From positions 1 through 22,934 of the forward strand of contig CAYFLU010000033.1 in NCBI GenBank assembly GCA_964343975.1: a DNA stretch of 22,934 nt, read 5' to 3'. Shown here piece by piece: positions 7,915-14,851 of this stretch. How positions within the stretch are numbered: position 1 is the stretch's first letter; each line of letters opens with the position of its first letter. The DNA is from SCUN01 sp964343975 (GTDB lineage Bacteria > Acidobacteriota > Vicinamibacteria > Vicinamibacterales > SCN-69-37). The notes under the pieces are model-generated. The model saw only the letters and a program-made list of their open reading frames with translations, ran no database searches and was not told the DNA's origin. The position numbers were made by a program, and so were the translations under genes.

Positions 7915-10710
7915 ATGCGAACCCGCATCCTCGTCAGGACCGCCACTGTCCTTGTCGCAGCGCTGCCGTGCTTTGTGCGCGCGCAGGACGCCGTACCGCA
8001 CCGCACGATCGCGTTCACCACGAGTGAAGGTACCTGGATCTCGCTCGATGCGAGTCCCGACGGTCGCACGCTCGTCTTCGAGTTGCTGGGCGACATCTAC
8101 GCCGTGTCCGTCGACGGCGGCCGCGCACGGCCGATCCTCACGGGTCGCGCGTTTCAGTCGCAGCCGCGCTTCTCTCCGGACGGCTCGCAGTTGGCGTTCA
8201 TCAGCGACGAGACCGGCTCCGACAACATCTGGATTTCGCATGCGGACGGCACCGCCGCACGGCCGGTGACGCGCCTTCCGCGTGCCGGGATGCTGTCGCC
8301 GGCCTGGAGCGCGGATGCCAGTGGCGTCCTCGCCACGGTCACCTCACAATTTGGCGAACGCACAGCGGAACTCTGGCGTTTCAGCGTGCAGACCGGCGAA
8401 GGCACGCGACTGGCCGAGAACACCAACGGTGCATCGACGCCGCTCGTCTCGGCGCCACTGCCGGGGCCGTACGGTCCGTGGCCGACGCGCGACGGCGCGA
8501 GCGTCTGGTTCACATCGGTGACACCGCGGCCGTACGGAAGCCGGAACGGCGCCACGAGCGCGCTGATGCGCGTGCCCGCGAATGGCGGCGCCGCTGCGAT
8601 GGTCCCCGTGGAGGGCACGCCGGCGATGAAGCCGATGCTGTCCCCAGACGGATCGACGCTCGTCTACGGCACCACGCGCGATGGACGCACAGGGCTGAAG
8701 GCAAGCGATCTCGCGACCGGCGCGGAACGCTGGCTCGCCTGGCCAGTGGATCGCAACCAACTCGAAGCCAAGGCGTCACGCGATGTGCTGCCCAATTCAG
8801 CGTTCTCACCAGACGGCCGCTGGCTCTACACCGCGTTTGGCGGAAAGATCCATCGCCTCGGTGTTCGTGAGTTGTCGGACATCGTGATTCCGTTTTCCGC
8901 CGACGTGTCGCTTGACGTGACACCGACGCTGCGATTTCCGCAGCGGCTGGACACCGGCCCCGTGCATTCGCGCGTGGTCCCGCGCGTATCGACGTCGACA
9001 GACGGTCGGCTCGCATTTTCCGCACTTGGACGCGTCTGGATCGCCGACGGCAAGGGCGGCGCACCGCAACGGCTCACTGAGACACCACGGGCGCGCGAGT
9101 TCATGCCGGCGTGGTCTCCCGATGGCCGATGGATCGCGTACGTGACCTGGGACGAAGAGGGCGGCGCGCTCTGGAAAGCAAGCGCGGATGGCCGCGAGCG
9201 ACCGGTGCGACTGACGACGACGCCGGCGTTCTGGGCGGTGCCGTCATGGACGGAAGACGGTCGCGCGGTCGTGGCGATCACCGCGCCCCTCGGCTCGACG
9301 CTGCTGGTGCCGCCTGGGACGTTGCCGCCCGATGCGCAGCGCGCTGAAGTGCCGGCCACGGGTGGTCAGCCCCGAATGTTGGGCGCCGCACCGCGTGGTG
9401 CCCTCACGCCGCCCGCGACTGCCGTCCGCGTACCGGACGTCTCGCTCCCGCGCGCGGCGTCCGCAGGCACGGTCGTCCTTCGCGGCGCGACGGCCATCAC
9501 CATGCGCGGCGACGACATCATCCGCAACGCCGACGTCGTCGTCACCGACGGGCGGATCGTCGGCGTCGCTGCGCGCGGCGCCATCCCGACGCCGGGCGCA
9601 GCGCGCGTCGTGGATGTGGCCGGCAAGTTCATCGTGCCCGGGTATATCGATCTGCACGCGCACTGGGCCGCTTCGGGTGAGATGTCGCAGCCGGAGTCCA
9701 CGAACGGCTTCGCCAACCTGGCCTTCGGCATCACGACGATTCGTGATCCGCAGAACACGCCGGACATCTTTCCGCTCGCCGACCTCGTCGAGGTGGACGG
9801 CGTCCCGAGTCCGCGTGTGCTGTCGACGGGTCCCGGGATCTTCGGCGCGACGAATTTTCAGTCGCTCGATGACGCGCGGCGCACGCTGTTGCGTTATCGC
9901 GACGAGTACCAGACGCGCTACCTGAAGTCGTACGTCGTCGGCAATCGCCAACAGCGGCAGTGGCTGGTGCAGGCCGCGCGCGAACTCGCCCTTATGCCCA
10001 CGACCGAAGGCAACGCCGATGGGAAAGAGAACCTCACGCACGTCATGGACGGCTTCTCCGGCCTGGAGCATTCGATGCCCGAGGCGCCGATTCACGACGA
10101 TGTGGTGCAGTTGATCGCGCGGAGCGGCATCACGAACACGCCGACGCTCGTCGTGAGCTTCGGCGGCGCGCTGCCGGTCTACCGGTTGCTCGCGGAGGAG
10201 CGTCCGCATCTCGACGAGCGCATCAACCGCTGGTTCCCGGACGGCGCGCTGTTTCAGAAGACATCCACGCGTCTGCTGTGGTTTCCGCCCGAGGACTACA
10301 ACGATCGCGAGACCGGCGCTGGTGCGGCGGCGGTGCTTCGCGCGGGTGGCCGCATCGGGTTGGGCGGACACGGGGAGTTGCAGGGTCTGTCGAACCATTG
10401 GGAGATGGCGCTCATGGCCGGCGCCGGCATGCGTCCGAAGGACGTCCTGCGTGTGGCGACGATCGAGGGCGCGTATGCGCTCGGCCTCGAGGCGGATCTC
10501 GGCAGTCTCGAGGCGGGCAAGGTCGCCGATCTCGTGGTGCTCGATGCTGATCCTCTGGCCGACATCAAGGCGGCGCGCGCCGTGGCGTATGTGATGAAGG
10601 GCGGCACGCTGTATCGGGGTGGAACACTGGATCGCGTGTGGCCGAACCCGGCGCCGCTCACGCTGCCGTGGTCGCTGCGTCGCGTCGGGAGCGCGGGGGC
10701 GGGGAAGTAG
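7915..10710 (+). CDS. Exported PD40/TolB-like beta-propeller fused to an amidohydrolase
   Basis: A 931-residue two-part protein. A signal peptide (MRTRILVRTATVLVAALPCFVRAQ) is followed by repeated propeller blades of the PD40/WD40-like type, with signatures such as DASPDGRTLVF, RFSPDGSQLAFIS, MLSPDGSTLVY and AWSPDGRWIAYVT, to about residue 500. The C-terminal half is a metal-dependent amidohydrolase: H581-x-H583 (DLHAHW), a probable carboxylated lysine K671 (RYLKSY), H719 (GLEHSMPE) and a GGHGE segment with H819 where many relatives have an Asp. The GxHGxLxGL form is, as far as I recall, usual in this propeller-fused subgroup. It probably hydrolyses a peptide or cyclic amide in the periplasm; the substrate is unknown. 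It ends exactly where the next gene on the other strand ends. Confidence 0.9.
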   Translation: MRTRILVRTATVLVAALPCFVRAQDAVPHRTIAFTTSEGTWISLDASPDGRTLVFELLGDIYAVSVDGGRARPILTGRAFQSQPRFSPDGSQLAFISDETGSDNIWISHADGTAARPVTRLPRAGMLSPAWSADASGVLATVTSQFGERTAELWRFSVQTGEGTRLAENTNGASTPLVSAPLPGPYGPWPTRDGASVWFTSVTPRPYGSRNGATSALMRVPANGGAAAMVPVEGTPAMKPMLSPDGSTLVYGTTRDGRTGLKASDLATGAERWLAWPVDRNQLEAKASRDVLPNSAFSPDGRWLYTAFGGKIHRLGVRELSDIVIPFSADVSLDVTPTLRFPQRLDTGPVHSRVVPRVSTSTDGRLAFSALGRVWIADGKGGAPQRLTETPRAREFMPAWSPDGRWIAYVTWDEEGGALWKASADGRERPVRLTTTPAFWAVPSWTEDGRAVVAITAPLGSTLLVPPGTLPPDAQRAEVPATGGQPRMLGAAPRGALTPPATAVRVPDVSLPRAASAGTVVLRGATAITMRGDDIIRNADVVVTDGRIVGVAARGAIPTPGAARVVDVAGKFIVPGYIDLHAHWAASGEMSQPESTNGFANLAFGITTIRDPQNTPDIFPLADLVEVDGVPSPRVLSTGPGIFGATNFQSLDDARRTLLRYRDEYQTRYLKSYVVGNRQQRQWLVQAARELALMPTTEGNADGKENLTHVMDGFSGLEHSMPEAPIHDDVVQLIARSGITNTPTLVVSFGGALPVYRLLAEERPHLDERINRWFPDGALFQKTSTRLLWFPPEDYNDRETGAGAAAVLRAGGRIGLGGHGELQGLSNHWEMALMAGAGMRPKDVLRVATIEGAYALGLEADLGSLEAGKVADLVVLDADPLADIKAARAVAYVMKGGTLYRGGTLDRVWPNPAPLTLPWSLRRVGSAGAGK

Positions 10711-11028
10711 CTAACCCGGACGCTTGTAGTACTCCGTCTGGTACTTCTCGATCAATTCCTTCATGTCGATCGCGTCACCCTTGGTGTGCCCGTGGCACAC
10801 CTCGGGGTTTTCGCCGCCGCTCGACTCGATGTAGACGTCCGAGAAGAAGAGATGCGTGTCGATCTTGATCGACGCGATGTGGGCGATGTGGATCGACTCT
10901 TCCTTCTTGCCGATGAGGCGCTTCTTGCGCAGCGTCACGCTCGTCGGCGAGACTTCGACCTCGGCGGGAAACCAGAAGTTGCCGCGGGTGAGGCGGCTTG
11001 CGCGGAAGATGACGGGCTCGGTCGCCAT
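10711..11028 (-). CDS. Hypothetical protein, 105 residues, PH-like character
   Basis: I cannot name a family. The 105-residue product looks like a single compact domain: ATEPVIFRASRLTRGNFWFPAEVEVS, then SVTLRKKRLIGKKEESIHIAHIASIKIDT, LFFSDVYIES and a C-terminal helix DMKELIEKYQTEYYK. The strand pattern with an I-x-I-x-x-I centre and a final helix resembles small bacterial PH-like domains. No signal peptide or membrane segment is present. The stop abuts the stop of the amidohydrolase gene with no base between them. It is divergent from nagA across 38 bp and has no Shine-Dalgarno sequence; a possible -10 (TAGCTT) lies 11 nt before its ATG. The folded-looking composition makes it very likely real. 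Confidence 0.75.
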   Translation of the reverse strand: MATEPVIFRASRLTRGNFWFPAEVEVSPTSVTLRKKRLIGKKEESIHIAHIASIKIDTHLFFSDVYIESSGGENPEVCHGHTKGDAIDMKELIEKYQTEYYKRPG

Positions 11029-11038
11029 GGTCGAATGG

Positions 11039-11045
11039 TAAGCTA
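11039..11045. promoter_or_regulatory. Candidate bidirectional -10 element (TAAGCTA)
   Basis: TAAGCTA reads TAAGCT on the + strand toward nagA and TAGCTT on the - strand toward the 105-residue gene; both fit TANNNT. On the + side the leader would be about 16 nt and includes GGAG (11056-11059). On the - side the leader would be about 4-5 nt. Confidence 0.4.
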
Positions 11046-11066
11046 ACTCGCCGCTGGAGTGCGCGA

Positions 11067-12368
11067 GTGACCCGGACTCTCCTCACGGGCGCCGATCTGG
11101 TCCTGCCGGACCGCATTGCCGCCAATCACACGCTGGTCATTGAAGACGGCCGCATCGTCGAGATGTCGTCCGGCTTGCGCACGGTCGCCTCCGGCGAACA
11201 CCGGATGGATCTGTCCGGTCACGTGATCGTGCCCGGCTTCATCGACGTGCATGTGCACGGCGTGCTCGGCCGCGACGTCCAGGACGGCGACGGCGCGATC
11301 GCCGCCATCGCGCGCGACATGCCGAGGTTCGGCGTCACGGCCTTCTGCCCGACCACCGTGGCCTGCTCACCAGAGACGCTCGCCACCGTGCTCGCTGAAG
11401 TGCAACGCCTCCGCGCCACCCCGGAGCCCGGCGCGGCCCGCGTGCTGCCCGCGCACCTCGAAAGCAACTTCATCAGCCCCGCCTTCAACGGCGCGCAGCC
11501 GATCGACTGCCTGCGCAAACCACCGGCAAGATGGACCCCGGACTCCACGGACCGGACCCGGACCCGGACCTGGACCTGGACCGGGACCGGGACCAGGACC
11601 AGGACCCAAGACCCGGGACGACTGCGGACCCGGGACCCGGAACCCGGAACCCGGGACTTCACGGCTGAAGCTGTTCTGTCTGTGCTCTTCTCCCACCGCC
11701 CCGACGTTTCGATCGTCACGATGGCGCCGGAGCTCGAGCATGGGATGGACCTCGTGCGCACGCTCGTGGCGGCGGGCCTCATCGTGTCGATGGGCCACTC
11801 GGGCGCCAACTACGAGCAGTCGCTCGAGGCGATTGCCGCCGGCGCGCGCCACGCGACGCATCTCTTCAACCGCATGACGCCGCTCTCGCATCGCGATCCC
11901 GGCATGGTCGGCGCGGTGTTGTCGACCGATGACGTGGCGGCGGAGCTCTTGGCCGATGGCCACCACGTGCACCCGTCCGTGATGCGCGTGGCGATTGCCG
12001 CCAAGTCTGCCAGCCGCGTGATGGCGATCAGCGACGGCACGGCCGGCGCCGGGTTGCCCCGCGGCGCCAAGGCCAAGCTGGGCGGCCGCACGATCACCGT
12101 GGAAGACGTGGCCCGGCTCGATGACCGCACCATGGCCGGGAGCGTCCTCACGATGGATCGCGCCTTTGCGTGCCTCGTGGGGCCCGTCGGGGCCGGCCTC
12201 ATCGACGCGGCCCGGATGTGCGCCACCACCCCGGCCGCGGAACTGGGTCTTCAGGGCCATGGCGTCCTTGCCGTGGGGGCCACGGCCGACCTGGCCGTGC
12301 TCGACGCCAACTTGGCCGTACGTCAGACCTGGATCGGCGGCCGGTGCGGTTTCGATGCACGTACGTGA
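11067..12368 (+). CDS. nagA: N-acetylglucosamine-6-phosphate deacetylase with an in-frame repeat insertion
   Basis: A 433-residue NagA. The metal and active-site residues are all visible: H62-x-H64 (DVHVHG), E132 (AHLES), H244 (GHSG), H265 (THLFNRM), H299/H300 (ADGHHVHP) and D323 (ISDGTAG). NagA removes the acetyl group from GlcNAc-6-phosphate, feeding amino sugars or cell-wall fragments into central metabolism. The GTG start at 11067 is supported by GGAG at 11056-11059. Residues about 154-197 are a low-complexity Arg/Thr/Trp/Gly/Pro/Asp segment encoded by tandem repeats, placed after the LRKPP loop; the fold resumes at TAEAVLSVL. The rest aligns end to end with the family, so the segment is an addition. 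E132 is followed by SNF where many NagA have GPF. The enzyme may be active if the loop is surface exposed. Confidence 0.92.
   Translation: MTRTLLTGADLVLPDRIAANHTLVIEDGRIVEMSSGLRTVASGEHRMDLSGHVIVPGFIDVHVHGVLGRDVQDGDGAIAAIARDMPRFGVTAFCPTTVACSPETLATVLAEVQRLRATPEPGAARVLPAHLESNFISPAFNGAQPIDCLRKPPARWTPDSTDRTRTRTWTWTGTGTRTRTQDPGRLRTRDPEPGTRDFTAEAVLSVLFSHRPDVSIVTMAPELEHGMDLVRTLVAAGLIVSMGHSGANYEQSLEAIAAGARHATHLFNRMTPLSHRDPGMVGAVLSTDDVAAELLADGHHVHPSVMRVAIAAKSASRVMAISDGTAGAGLPRGAKAKLGGRTITVEDVARLDDRTMAGSVLTMDRAFACLVGPVGAGLIDAARMCATTPAAELGLQGHGVLAVGATADLAVLDANLAVRQTWIGGRCGFDART
11526..11657 (+). repeat. Tandem GGACCN / CCCGGRA repeat inserted in nagA
   Basis: About 132 bp in multiples of three. The core at 11553-11606 is nine NGGACC units in order: three CGG, two TGG, two GGG and two AGG, each followed by ACC. 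After a degenerate part, 11625-11657 holds related units built from ACCCGGG and ACCCGGA. The segment keeps the nagA frame and has no stop codon. Confidence 0.9.
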
Positions 12369-12379
12369 AAACCTGAGCA

Positions 12380-12385
12380 GATAAT
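12380..12385 (+). promoter_or_regulatory. Candidate -10 box (GATAAT) for the DUF4097 gene
   Basis: GATAAT matches TATAAT at five of six positions and lies in the 18-bp gap after nagA. Transcription would begin near 12392, which favours ATG 12402 or later over GTG 12387 as the start codon. No clear -35 is seen. Confidence 0.35.
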
Positions 12386-12401
12386 CGTGAACCTTCGCGT
12401 G

Positions 12402-13337
12402 ATGTCTCTCGTCCGAAAGGGCATGTCGATGCCCCAGTTCACCGCCGCCCTTCTGGTTGGCGCCACCGTGGCGACCTCCACGGCGTGCCGGCTCGATGTC
12501 GATTCGCAGGCCTACATCGAGCGCGAGGAAAAGCGCTTCACGGTGGCGGGCGTGGCCGACCTCAATCTGGGCACGTTCGACGGCCGCATCGAGATCCGGT
12601 CGTGGGATCGCGACGAGATCCTCGTCGAAGTGGAAAAGCGCGGGCAGGACAAAGACGCGGTCTCGAAGATCGCGGTCGCGGCGGAGCAGAAGGGCAATGC
12701 GATCTCCGTCGAAGCCACGCATTCCGGCCGCACCGCCTTTGTCGGCATCGGCCGCTTCACCTCACCGTCCGCGCGCCTGCTCGTGACGGTGCCCCGCAAG
12801 ACCAACATCACGGCGCGCACCGCCGACGGCTCGATGACGCTCGATCGCGTCGACGGCAAACTGAATCTCCGCACCAACGACGGCTCCATCAAAGTCACCG
12901 AAGGCACGGGCGACGTCATCGTCGAATCGCGCGACGGCACGCTCACGCTCGATGACGTGGCGGGGCATGTGGAAGCGCGGACGGGCGACGGCAGCGTGCG
13001 TGTGAGCGGCACGCCGAAGGCGCTGCGCGTGCGTACAGGCGACGGCTCGGTCACCCTCCGCATCCGCGACGGCGCGCAGATGCGCGACGACTGGATGATC
13101 GACACGAACGACGGCTCGATCACGGCCGAGCTGCCCGCCAATTTCAATGCGTTCGTGGAAGCCGATCCCGGCGGCGACGGGCGCGTGCGCAGCGACTTCA
13201 CGCTCACCAACGCGAGCGGCGCCAACCTGACGGGCAAGAAGCGCGACAAGGGCCCGGTCTCGGGCCAGATCGGCACCGGCGGCAAGCGGCTCACGCTGCG
13301 CACCGGCGACGGCTCGATCAAGATCACGAATTACTGA
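12402..13337 (+). CDS. DUF4097-type beta-strand repeat protein, exported, possible lipoprotein
   Basis: About 311 residues. The N-terminus MSLVRKGMSM plus a hydrophobic stretch ends in ATSTAC, giving a Sec signal with a possible but non-standard lipobox (S at -3). The mature protein is a right-handed beta-repeat of the DUF4097 (putative adhesin) type: seven repeats of the DGS/DGT signature (TADGSMTL, TNDGSIKV, SRDGTLTL, TGDGSVRV, TGDGSVTL, TNDGSITA, TGDGSIKI). Such proteins sit in the periplasm or at the cell surface; their role is poorly known. GTG 12387 is an alternative start five codons earlier. ATG 12429 has AAAGGG (12416-12421) at a good distance but would remove the basic signal-peptide region. 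The last 14 bases overlap the convergent queC. Confidence 0.85.
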   Translation: MSLVRKGMSMPQFTAALLVGATVATSTACRLDVDSQAYIEREEKRFTVAGVADLNLGTFDGRIEIRSWDRDEILVEVEKRGQDKDAVSKIAVAAEQKGNAISVEATHSGRTAFVGIGRFTSPSARLLVTVPRKTNITARTADGSMTLDRVDGKLNLRTNDGSIKVTEGTGDVIVESRDGTLTLDDVAGHVEARTGDGSVRVSGTPKALRVRTGDGSVTLRIRDGAQMRDDWMIDTNDGSITAELPANFNAFVEADPGGDGRVRSDFTLTNASGANLTGKKRDKGPVSGQIGTGGKRLTLRTGDGSIKITNY

Positions 13338-13965
13338 AGGCCTGATCCCGTTCGCGGCATTTGCTGCACTGGCCGCACGGCTGGTCATCGGCCTGCGGGT
13401 TCATGCACGACAGCGTGAGATCGAGCGGCACGCCGAGCTCGCGTCCCAACCGGATCACATCCTCCTTGTGCATCGTCGACAGCGGCGCCGCGATCTTCAG
13501 ATCGTGCGCGAGACCGAGCGAGAGCGCGCGCCCCATCGTGTCGAAGAACTCCGGGGTGGCATCCGGAAACGGATTGCCCGCGAGCGGTCCGAGCGCGAGG
13601 CGATGGATCTTCAGCCGCGCGCACAGCACCGCGGCTTTCGAGATGAGGACGATGTTGCGGCCTTCGAGGTAGACGTCTTCGTCGGGCGTGTCGTAGGCCG
13701 GCGGCCGGCCGGTGACGGCCCAGTGTGACGGCGGGTAGACCTCGCGCATGTCGACGGTGAGCGTGACCACGGGGGCGACGCGGCCGGCGAACGGCGGGGA
13801 CGCAAGGAGTCTGGCGATCGTCCTAGCTTCAGCGTCTTCCCACGCGAGACCGGATCGCACATGGATGGGTTGTACGCCACGCTGATCTTCGCTGCCCTGC
13901 AACTCGCGCGCGAGCAACACCGCGCTGTCGAGTCCACCGGAGAAGAGCACCGCTGAGGTCGGCAT
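13324..13965 (-). CDS. queC: 7-cyano-7-deazaguanine synthase QueC
   Basis: A 213-residue PP-loop ATPase. The pyrophosphate loop SGGLDS is at residues 9-14; YLEGRNIVLISKAAVLC and the C-terminal zinc site (LSCMNP then CGQCSKC) are diagnostic of QueC/ExsB. The enzyme converts 7-carboxy-7-deazaguanine to preQ0 using ATP and ammonia, a step in queuosine tRNA modification or in 7-deazapurine DNA modification. The length is close to the family norm. It is divergent from queD across 16 bp and overlaps the DUF4097 gene tail to tail by 14 nt. It has no Shine-Dalgarno sequence; a possible -10 (TACACT) lies seven bases before the ATG. queE is not in the window. Confidence 0.96.
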   Translation of the reverse strand: MPTSAVLFSGGLDSAVLLARELQGSEDQRGVQPIHVRSGLAWEDAEARTIARLLASPPFAGRVAPVVTLTVDMREVYPPSHWAVTGRPPAYDTPDEDVYLEGRNIVLISKAAVLCARLKIHRLALGPLAGNPFPDATPEFFDTMGRALSLGLAHDLKIAAPLSTMHKEDVIRLGRELGVPLDLTLSCMNPQADDQPCGQCSKCRERDQAFSNS

Positions 13966-13969
13966 GGGC

Positions 13970-13978
13970 TAGAGTGTA
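13970..13978. promoter_or_regulatory. Candidate bidirectional leaderless promoter core between queC and queD (TAGAGTGTA)
   Basis: The whole intergenic region is 16 bp. TAGAGT (13970-13975) faces queD with six bases to its ATG; TACACT (complement of 13973-13978) faces queC with seven bases to its ATG. Neither gene has a Shine-Dalgarno sequence. The same 9-mer recurs at 18896-18904. Confidence 0.5.
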
Positions 13979-13981
13979 GAC

Positions 13982-14392
13982 ATGTACCTTGTCACGAAGC
14001 GCATCGATTTTTGTTACGGCCACCGCCTGCTCGATTACGACGGTGTGTGCAAGCACCCGCACGGGCACAACGCCCAGGTGGAGGTCGACGTGCGCACCGA
14101 CCGCCTCGACAAACGCAACATGGTGGCGGATTTCTCGGACATCAAACGGCTGGTGAAGGGCTGGATCGACCGCGAGCTCGATCACAAGATGATCCTGCGC
14201 CACGACGACCCGCTCGTGAAGCCGCTGCAGGCGCTCGGCGAGCCGATCTACCTGCTCGACAGCAATCCCACGGTCGAGCGGATCGCGAAGCTGATTTTCG
14301 ACAAGTCGCGTGAGCAGGGCCTCGACGTCGTCGCGGTCCGCGTGTGGGAAACGCCGACGTCGCGCACCGAGTACAGCGAAGTCACCGCGTAA
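13982..14392 (+). CDS. queD: 6-carboxytetrahydropterin synthase QueD
   Basis: A 136-residue protein of the PTPS/QueD family. Zinc ligands are H14 (CYGHRL) and H27/H29 in CKHPHGHN; C23 in C-x3-HGH is the arrangement expected of QueD. DHKMIL and WETPTSRTEY complete the active site. The enzyme makes 6-carboxy-5,6,7,8-tetrahydropterin from dihydroneopterin triphosphate, upstream of QueE and QueC in 7-deazaguanine synthesis. The ATG start lies only 16 bp from the divergent queC start, so the two genes probably share control. The stop is followed directly by a strong hairpin. A 6-pyruvoyl-tetrahydropterin synthase role is less likely given the queC neighbour. Confidence 0.95.
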   Translation: MYLVTKRIDFCYGHRLLDYDGVCKHPHGHNAQVEVDVRTDRLDKRNMVADFSDIKRLVKGWIDRELDHKMILRHDDPLVKPLQALGEPIYLLDSNPTVERIAKLIFDKSREQGLDVVAVRVWETPTSRTEYSEVTA

Positions 14393-14394
14393 AG

Positions 14395-14416
14395 ACCGTG
14401 GCCGTCCGGCCACGGT
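14395..14416. terminator. Perfect hairpin between convergent queD and usp
   Basis: ACCGTGGCC (14395-14403) and GGCCACGGT (14408-14416) form a nine-pair perfect stem around GTCC, filling nearly all of the 25-bp gap between the two stop codons. There is no T-run on the + side and only CTTT on the - side, so a bidirectional terminator or RNA end-protecting hairpin is likely but not a textbook intrinsic terminator. Confidence 0.55.
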
Positions 14417-14417
14417 G

Positions 14418-14843
14418 CTATTCCGTGTGTTTCAGGAGAAGGACCGGCACCGTCACCAGGTGCCGGACCTTGTCGACCGTCGTGCCCTTCACGAGGTCTT
14501 CGAGGAAGCGGTGGCCGTGTGTGGCCATCGCGATCGCGTCGGCCTGTTCCGTGCCGACCGCCTTCACGAGTTCGGTCGCCGGATCGCCCATCAGCAGACG
14601 GGTGTCGACCGTGAGTCCGCTGTTGCGGAGGTCGGTGGCGAGCGCGTCGAGGTAGGCGCGGTCGTCCTGAATCTCTTCTGATTCGCGCAGTTTCAGCTGC
14701 TTGAAGTTGCGCGCGGCCCAGCCGTCGGCGACGTGCACGAGCACGAGCGCGGCGTTGGTGAGCTGCGCGAGCTGTCGCACGTGCGCGACGATCGTGCGGT
14801 CGGCGGCCGAGTGTTCGATGGCGACGAGAATCCGGGAATACAT
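14418..14843 (-). CDS. Universal stress protein (UspA family)
   Basis: A 141-residue single-domain Usp protein. It begins YSRILVAIEHSAADRTIVAHV, carries an internal ALVLVHV strand, and ends in a nucleotide-binding loop ATHGHRFLEDLVKGT followed by VPVLLLKHTE. The family ATP motif is G-2x-G-9x-G-(S/T); here the first Gly is Ala and the rest matches, so nucleotide binding is plausible. ATG 14843 is supported by AGAGG just upstream. It lies eight bases after the mntH stop and is the last gene of a five-gene - strand cluster. The pairing with a metal transporter suggests a role in metal or oxidative stress, which is an inference from context. Confidence 0.9.
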   Translation of the reverse strand: MYSRILVAIEHSAADRTIVAHVRQLAQLTNAALVLVHVADGWAARNFKQLKLRESEEIQDDRAYLDALATDLRNSGLTVDTRLLMGDPATELVKAVGTEQADAIAMATHGHRFLEDLVKGTTVDKVRHLVTVPVLLLKHTE

Positions 14844-14851
14844 GGCAGCCT

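Noticed and set aside
9244..10398. A 384-codon open frame on the - strand within the amidohydrolase gene
   Set aside because: Arg/His-rich composition with no recognisable domain; it is antisense to conserved metal-site motifs.
11067..12368. nagA as a pseudogene broken by the repeat insertion
   Set aside because: The insertion keeps frame, has no stop codon, and all metal and active-site residues on both sides are intact.
11367..12722. A 451-codon open frame on the - strand opposite nagA and the DUF4097 gene
   Set aside because: It is rich in Arg, His and Gly with no motif, and it is the mirror of two well-supported genes in high-G+C DNA.
13966..13981. A preQ1 riboswitch for queD or queC
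   Set aside because: The gap between the start codons is 16 bp, too small for any known preQ1 aptamer.
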